NCBI GenBank assembly: GCA_015487905.1
Contig: WFOX01000245.1
Coordinates: 1 to 10,045, forward strand
From: Mariprofundales bacterium
GTDB lineage: Bacteria > Pseudomonadota > Zetaproteobacteria > Mariprofundales > S012-25
DNA: 10,045 bases
Direction of reading: 5' to 3'
In this document: piece by piece, positions 6,536 through 10,045 of the stretch
Layout of the letters: each line of letters starts with the position of its first letter
Position numbering within the stretch: position 1 is the first letter of the stretch
Program-made: the position numbers and the translations under genes
Notes under the pieces: generated by a model
Databases searched by the model: none
Told to the model about the DNA's origin: nothing
Seen by the model: the letters and a program-made list of their open reading frames with translations, nothing else

Positions 6536-7707
6536 GGCGTTTGCTCCTTGGCCTTATCCTCGCTCTCTTCAGGCGGAGCCGGCTCTTTCTCCGCCGCACG
6601 CAAAAGCTTAAGGCGCTCTTTGAGCAAGCGCGCACGCCGCAACGCCTCTTCGTATTCCAGATTGTCGGGATCCAGGCGCACGGCCTTTTCCCATTCGCGG
6701 ATCGCCGCATCCAAATCTTCCTTGCGGAAGAAGACGCGGCCCTTTTCATAGTGCTTGCGCGCATCCTCGGCCATGGCCTTGTTGATCTCGCCGAGCAGCT
6801 TGGCCGCTTCCTTCGCTTCCTTGGGCTTGCCTTCGCGGCGGATCACAAGCGCCATGCGCCGCGCTTTCAACCAATCGTGCGCTTCCATCGCCTTTTTGAT
6901 CTCGGCCAAGGTGGGCACATGCACGGGATGCGCAGGTTTCGGCGGCAAGCGCCGCCGACGCACGCGCTTGCGGCGATGAGCGCGCTTTTTCGGTGCCAGC
7001 GCAAGCTTGCGCAGTTCTTTCGGCATCGCGCGCAGCACCTCGGCATAAAGCCTGCGGCCCTGCTCGGAGTCCGGCGCAAGCTTGAGATGGCTTTCTATCT
7101 CCACGAATGCGATCTCAGGAAGCCCCTTGGCGAGGAAAAAGCGCGCTTCCGCAAGCGCGCGATCCGCACGCTGTTCAATCAGGCGCTCCACCTCGCGCCG
7201 CTTGCGCCCAAGCACCCAGTCCTCGGGATCCAACCCCTTGCCTGCTGCATAGTGCTCGCGCCAGCGCACGAAGGGTTCGTCCTCGGCGCGACGCGCCTCC
7301 AAAAGCTGCAAGAACCGCTCCTTGCGCACGCGCATCTCGGCCTTGTTCTTGCGCGCAAGCAGTTCCTTGGGCGCGATGGAAAAGCTTGCCGCCTGCTCGT
7401 AAAGCTCGGCTGCGCGCCACCACTTGCCTTCACGCTCGGCGCGCTCGGCGGCCAAGCGGTATTTGCGGATGAGCTTGCGCCTTGCCGGATCCACCTTCTT
7501 GCGCAGCAAGCGCTGCGCCTCTTTGTAGCGCGGATCGTCCTTGGGCACCTTGAGCAGGATTTCGCGCGCCTTCATGAGATCGCCGCGCGCATAGGCGCGC
7601 TCAGCCGCCGCAATCGGATCAGTGAGCGACTGCGCGAACTTGCCCAGGCTTGCGCAGCCGGACAAAAGAAGCCCTGCGCACACAAGCGGCACGATCGCTT
7701 TACGCAT
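6532..7707 (-). CDS. TPR-containing lipoprotein of unknown function
   Basis: The 391-residue protein starts with a lipoprotein signal: MRK, a hydrophobic stretch, and the lipobox LSGC with the acylated Cys at 18. The rest is predicted almost entirely helical and rich in Ala, Glu, Arg and Lys. A fairly clear tetratricopeptide repeat lies near 314-347 (HYEKGRVFFRKEDLDAAIRE...), and weaker TPR-like pairs sit near 33-65, 84-110 and 270-300. A strongly basic patch (about 238-254, KKRAHRRKRVRRRR) splits the chain, and the tail (370-391) is acidic and Pro/Glu-rich. TPR lipoproteins usually act as scaffolds in the envelope, and residue Ala19 after the Cys suggests outer-membrane sorting by the E. coli rule. 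The ATG has a strong GGGGAGG site and overlaps the cyclase stop by 8 bp (ATGCGTAA). The place just before ispG is where gammaproteobacteria carry pilF/pilW, a type IV pilus TPR lipoprotein. This protein is longer and I cannot call it PilF. Confidence 0.88.
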   Translation of the reverse strand: MRKAIVPLVCAGLLLSGCASLGKFAQSLTDPIAAAERAYARGDLMKAREILLKVPKDDPRYKEAQRLLRKKVDPARRKLIRKYRLAAERAEREGKWWRAAELYEQAASFSIAPKELLARKNKAEMRVRKERFLQLLEARRAEDEPFVRWREHYAAGKGLDPEDWVLGRKRREVERLIEQRADRALAEARFFLAKGLPEIAFVEIESHLKLAPDSEQGRRLYAEVLRAMPKELRKLALAPKKRAHRRKRVRRRRLPPKPAHPVHVPTLAEIKKAMEAHDWLKARRMALVIRREGKPKEAKEAAKLLGEINKAMAEDARKHYEKGRVFFRKEDLDAAIREWEKAVRLDPDNLEYEEALRRARLLKERLKLLRAAEKEPAPPEESEDKAKEQTP

Positions 7708-9235
7708 CGTCCTCCCCTACGAGCTCCCGCAGCCCCGAAGGCAATGTGAGATCCAGCGCAAGCGCGACCGCATGGCGAAGCTGATCGCGCACCTCTTTGG
7801 CCTCGGCCTCCACGATGCCGCACTCCACGGGCTTGGAAATCCCCTTGATGCGCTTTTCCCCCAACGAGACGAAGCGGAAGCCCTCGCCCACACGCGCAAA
7901 AGTCTTGCGCGTGATCACGACCTGGCCGCCTTCGCCGAGGCCGGCCAGGCGCGAGGCGATGTTCACGGTATCGCCGATGACCGTGTATTCCAGGCGCCGT
8001 TCGGCGCCGATCGGGCCCACGATCACCTCGCCGCAGTTGATGCCCACGCGGAACTGAATGGGCTTGCCGTCAGGCCGCAGCACGCCGAGCCGTCGGCAGG
8101 CCGCCACCATCGCCAATGCGGCTTTCACCGCGCTTCTTGGGTGCGCGGGATCGTCCTTGGGATGGTTGAAGACGGCCATGACCGCATCGCCGATGTATTT
8201 GTCCACGACACCGCCGTAGTAGTCAATGATGCGGTGAAAGACCTCAAAGTGCTGATTGAGCACCTCAATCACTTGGCTTGTATCCGTGGATTCGGAAAAG
8301 GCCGTGAAGTTCACCATGTCGGCAAAGAGCACCGACACCTCGCGCCGCTCCGAGCGCATCGCGGCCTGGGGCGCCGTTTGATCAAACACTTCGGAAACGA
8401 GCTTCGGGTTGAGGTAGCGGCCGAAGACATCGCGCAGCTCCTCCTTGTGGCGCAGCTCGGCCACCATCGCATTGAACTGCGCAATCGCATCGTTGATCTC
8501 GTCGTTGCCCGTGATCGGCAGGCGCACCGTGTAGTCGCCATAGGCCACCGCACGCGCCGCGCGCGCAAGCTCCTCCAATGGCTCGCTCAACCTCCCTGCA
8601 ATCCAAAGCACGCCCGCCATCGCCAGCACGATCACGAGCACGCCGATGGCCACGATCCTGCGCGCAAGCCGCGCCGCCCGCGCCTTCCAAGCCTCCTCGG
8701 AAAAACGCACGGCCACTTCGCCTACCTTCGTGCCGCCATAGACGACCGGCGCGCGATACCAAAGCCCACCGCCTTGGACGCGCTGTCCGCCTGCAAGCGG
8801 TGAAGAGGCATCCACTTGGCCATAGCGCAGCTCTTGGCCGTCGGCCATGCGGATGTGCAGCCCCACGGCCGAGGGCGTATTTTTGAGAAAGTTGCCGGCG
8901 ATCACATCAATCTCGGCCCGAAAGCCCGCAAGCATGGGAATCTTGAGCTCATCGGCCAAACGGCCCACATGCACGCGCGCCTGCTCGCGTTGGCTTTCCA
9001 ACCACGCCTCGCGCTCAAACTGCAAGATCAGCACGAGCAAGATGCCCACCGCGACCATCACGGCCAAGCCCACGAACAGCGCAAAGCGCCAACGCACCGG
9101 AAAGCGCGGCGCGCGCTCTTGCTCCTCTTTGAGCTCCCGAATCGTTCGGTCAAAGACCTCTTCGGTCTCTTCTATGCGCGGCTCGGCTTCTGCGCGCGGC
9201 GCTTGTGCCCCCTGCTTGCTCGGCGCTTCAGGCAT
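7700..9235 (-). CDS. Membrane-bound class III adenylate cyclase with HAMP domain
   Basis: The 511-residue protein is predicted to make cAMP from ATP at the inner membrane. A charged cytoplasmic N-terminus (1-49) is followed by TM1 at about 51-72. A periplasmic segment of some 120 residues follows (73-190) that I do not recognise as a known sensor family, then TM2 at about 193-213 and a HAMP linker at about 214-266. The cyclase domain (about 296-470) has both metal-binding aspartates, Asp306 (FADMVNFT) and Asp350 (YIGDAVMAVF). It also has the adenine-selecting pair Lys346 and Thr418 and the transition-state residues Asn425 and Arg429 (VNIASR). Lys plus Thr points to adenylate rather than guanylate cyclase, subtype IIIb. 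All catalytic residues are present. The gene overlaps the downstream lipoprotein by 8 bp. No convincing Shine-Dalgarno site precedes the ATG. I see no CRP-like regulator in the window. Confidence 0.95.
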   Translation of the reverse strand: MPEAPSKQGAQAPRAEAEPRIEETEEVFDRTIRELKEEQERAPRFPVRWRFALFVGLAVMVAVGILLVLILQFEREAWLESQREQARVHVGRLADELKIPMLAGFRAEIDVIAGNFLKNTPSAVGLHIRMADGQELRYGQVDASSPLAGGQRVQGGGLWYRAPVVYGGTKVGEVAVRFSEEAWKARAARLARRIVAIGVLVIVLAMAGVLWIAGRLSEPLEELARAARAVAYGDYTVRLPITGNDEINDAIAQFNAMVAELRHKEELRDVFGRYLNPKLVSEVFDQTAPQAAMRSERREVSVLFADMVNFTAFSESTDTSQVIEVLNQHFEVFHRIIDYYGGVVDKYIGDAVMAVFNHPKDDPAHPRSAVKAALAMVAACRRLGVLRPDGKPIQFRVGINCGEVIVGPIGAERRLEYTVIGDTVNIASRLAGLGEGGQVVITRKTFARVGEGFRFVSLGEKRIKGISKPVECGIVEAEAKEVRDQLRHAVALALDLTLPSGLRELVGEDDA

Positions 9236-9241
9236 GCGCGC

Positions 9242-9271
9242 AATCTACCGAGGGGGGCGCAGCTTCGCCAA
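9242..9271 (-). promoter_or_regulatory. Weak candidate promoter in the gap before the adenylate cyclase
   Basis: The 41-bp gap upstream of the cyclase holds, on the minus strand, TTGGCG (9271-9266) and TAGATT (9247-9242), 18 bp apart, each matching its consensus at 4 of 6 positions. The -10 would end 6 bp before the ATG, so a transcript from it would be nearly leaderless, in line with the lack of a ribosome binding site. The evidence is weak. Confidence 0.2.
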
Positions 9272-9276
9272 ACGCT

Positions 9277-9783
9277 TTACAACCACGCAAGAAGAACGCG
9301 CCAAGCCGCAAGCTTTTCTTCAAACGAGCGCGTGGCATGCGCAGGACTCGTGGACGGAAGCCGCGCAAAGTGGAGCGTGCGCACCCTCTCGGGAAGATGG
9401 GGCCACACATGGCGGCGAAAAAGCCGCTCGGCCGTGGTGCCGTTGAAGAACACGGCGCGGATGTGCGGATGGCGCGCAAAGAACGAAATGAAATCGTTCG
9501 GCTCCACCGCGCGAATCTCCGCATCGGCGCTGCCGGGCCGAATGCAGGTGCGGCACACATCCCAAAGCGCGATGCGCGCGCGCTTGAGGCCTTCCGCGCG
9601 CACGGCGAACGGCGCAGCAGCAGGCACGCCCACCAATGCTTCCATGATCCGCCAGAACTGGTTCTGCGGATGCGCATAGTAAAAGCCCGCCGCGAGCGAC
9701 GCGGGGCTTGGCATCGTGCCAAGCACGAGCACGCGCGCATCCTCGCCTGCCACGGGCGGAAAGCCCGTGATGCGCGGATTCAC
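9277..9783 (-). CDS. DNA-deoxyinosine glycosylase (HDG-like, uracil-DNA glycosylase superfamily family 6)
   Basis: The 168-residue protein is predicted to remove deaminated bases, chiefly hypoxanthine, from DNA at the start of base excision repair. It begins with GFPPVAGEDARVLVLGTMPS (7-26), continues with SLAAGFYYAHPQNQFW (29-44), VFFNGTTAERLF (111-122) and ends with LPSTSPAHA (142-150). These are the landmark blocks of the DNA-deoxyinosine glycosylase group. Asn41 in the HPQNQFW block corresponds to the Asn described as important in family 6 enzymes, and the LPSTSPAHA block is equivalent to the HPSP-like loop of other family members. MUG-type G/U glycosylase is the close alternative. The start is GTG, overlapping the stop of the FAD-dehydrogenase gene (GTGA), with no clear ribosome binding site. 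Translation is probably coupled to the upstream gene. The stop is TAA at 9279-9277. Confidence 0.9.
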   Translation of the reverse strand: MNPRITGFPPVAGEDARVLVLGTMPSPASLAAGFYYAHPQNQFWRIMEALVGVPAAAPFAVRAEGLKRARIALWDVCRTCIRPGSADAEIRAVEPNDFISFFARHPHIRAVFFNGTTAERLFRRHVWPHLPERVRTLHFARLPSTSPAHATRSFEEKLAAWRVLLAWL

Positions 9784-10045
9784 GCTGCGTGCGTGCGGAT
9801 GAGCGCTTCGGCTGCGCGCAGGCCGTCCACGGCGGCCGAGACGATGCCGCCTGCGTAGCCTGCGCCCTCGCCGACCGGATACAGCCCCGCCAGACCGATC
9901 GCCTGCATGTCCTCGCCGCGCACGATGCGCACGGGGCTCGAGGTGCGCGACTCGATCGCAAAAAGGTTCGCCTCCTCGGTGATGACGCCGCGCATGGAGC
10001 GGCCGAACGCGCGCAGGCCCTCGAGCAGCGGCGTGATCAGCCAGG
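9780..10045 (-). CDS. FAD-dependent dehydrogenase, C-terminal part (5' end outside window)
   Basis: Only the last 87 codons are inside the window; the frame enters at the right edge and ends with TGA at 9782-9780. The visible part has ESRTSSPVRIVR, then IGLAGLYPVGEGAGYAGGIV and SAAVDGLRAAEALI. The GEGAGYAGGI-SAAxDG block is the C-terminal FAD-contact motif of the uncharacterised FAD-dependent dehydrogenases grouped as COG2509. The substrate of this family is not known to me. The N-terminal Rossmann fold is not visible, so completeness cannot be judged. It overlaps the glycosylase gene by 4 nt. Confidence 0.9.
   Translation of the reverse strand, partial: WLITPLLEGLRAFGRSMRGVITEEANLFAIESRTSSPVRIVRGEDMQAIGLAGLYPVGEGAGYAGGIVSAAVDGLRAAEALIRTHAA

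Noticed and set aside
6532..7707. Calling the lipoprotein PilF/PilW from its place before ispG
   Set aside because: PilF is about 250 residues with six regular TPRs. This protein is 391 residues with one clear TPR, a basic patch and an acidic tail, and no other pilus gene is in view.
6505..7749. 414-codon open frame on the plus strand
   Set aside because: It is antisense to the TPR lipoprotein, which has a lipobox, a strong ribosome binding site and gene overlap on both sides.
7936..7956. GGCCGGCC-type palindrome that could be a regulatory site
   Set aside because: It is short, G+C-only and inside conserved cyclase codons (Gly/Ala/Leu), so it is expected by chance.
7622..8803. 393-codon open frame on the plus strand
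   Set aside because: It is antisense to the cyclase catalytic domain, whose six catalytic residues prove the minus-strand frame.
9236..9276. Intrinsic terminator after the glycosylase gene
   Set aside because: The 41-bp gap has a C-run on the minus strand but no stem followed by a T-run.

Overview
This is a G+C-rich (roughly 60-65% by eye), gene-dense bacterial chromosomal window. Every gene I can support lies on the minus strand, so the biological order runs from the right edge to the left edge. Nine or ten adjacent genes are packed with overlaps or near-zero gaps, and there are no mobile elements, CRISPR arrays, tRNAs or rRNAs. The gene set suggests a member of the Pseudomonadota: NusA of 496 residues with two C-terminal acidic repeats, and an ispG-hisS pair preceded by a TPR lipoprotein. 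A ylxR gene between nusA and infB is not the E. coli arrangement and recalls alphaproteobacterial and other lineages. I cannot name a genus. Non-ATG starts are common: GTG for ispG, hisS and the glycosylase, and TTG for rimP and probably ylxR.

Region A (10045 to about 4100) begins with the 3' end of an FAD-dependent dehydrogenase. It continues with a DNA-deoxyinosine glycosylase-like protein, a membrane-bound class III adenylate cyclase with HAMP domain, a TPR lipoprotein, ispG (isoprenoid synthesis, Fe-S enzyme) and hisS (histidyl-tRNA synthetase). Junctions are GTGA overlaps, an 8-bp overlap, or direct abutment, except for a 41-bp gap before the cyclase. The unit ends in a good minus-strand intrinsic terminator at 4114-4143.

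Region B (about 4190 to 1) is the conserved transcription-translation operon rimP-nusA-ylxR-infB: 30S maturation, transcription elongation/termination, an RNA-binding YlxR protein fused to an L7Ae-like domain, and initiation factor IF2. The genes overlap by 4, up to about 29, and 20 bp. infB runs off the left edge after 509 codons. Only 105 bp separate hisS from rimP, and the terminator lies just 23 bp upstream of the rimP TTG codon. Expression of this operon must therefore pass through that hairpin, which makes it a candidate attenuator.

The most interesting items are the hairpin/attenuator arrangement, the cyclase-lipoprotein pair inside a housekeeping gene string, the YlxR-L7Ae fusion, the four cysteine pairs in the HisRS insertion, and the strong over-representation of the word GCGCAAG (38 copies by manual count). 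I did not find a clear, wholly new defence or mobile system. Most of the window is ordinary housekeeping sequence.
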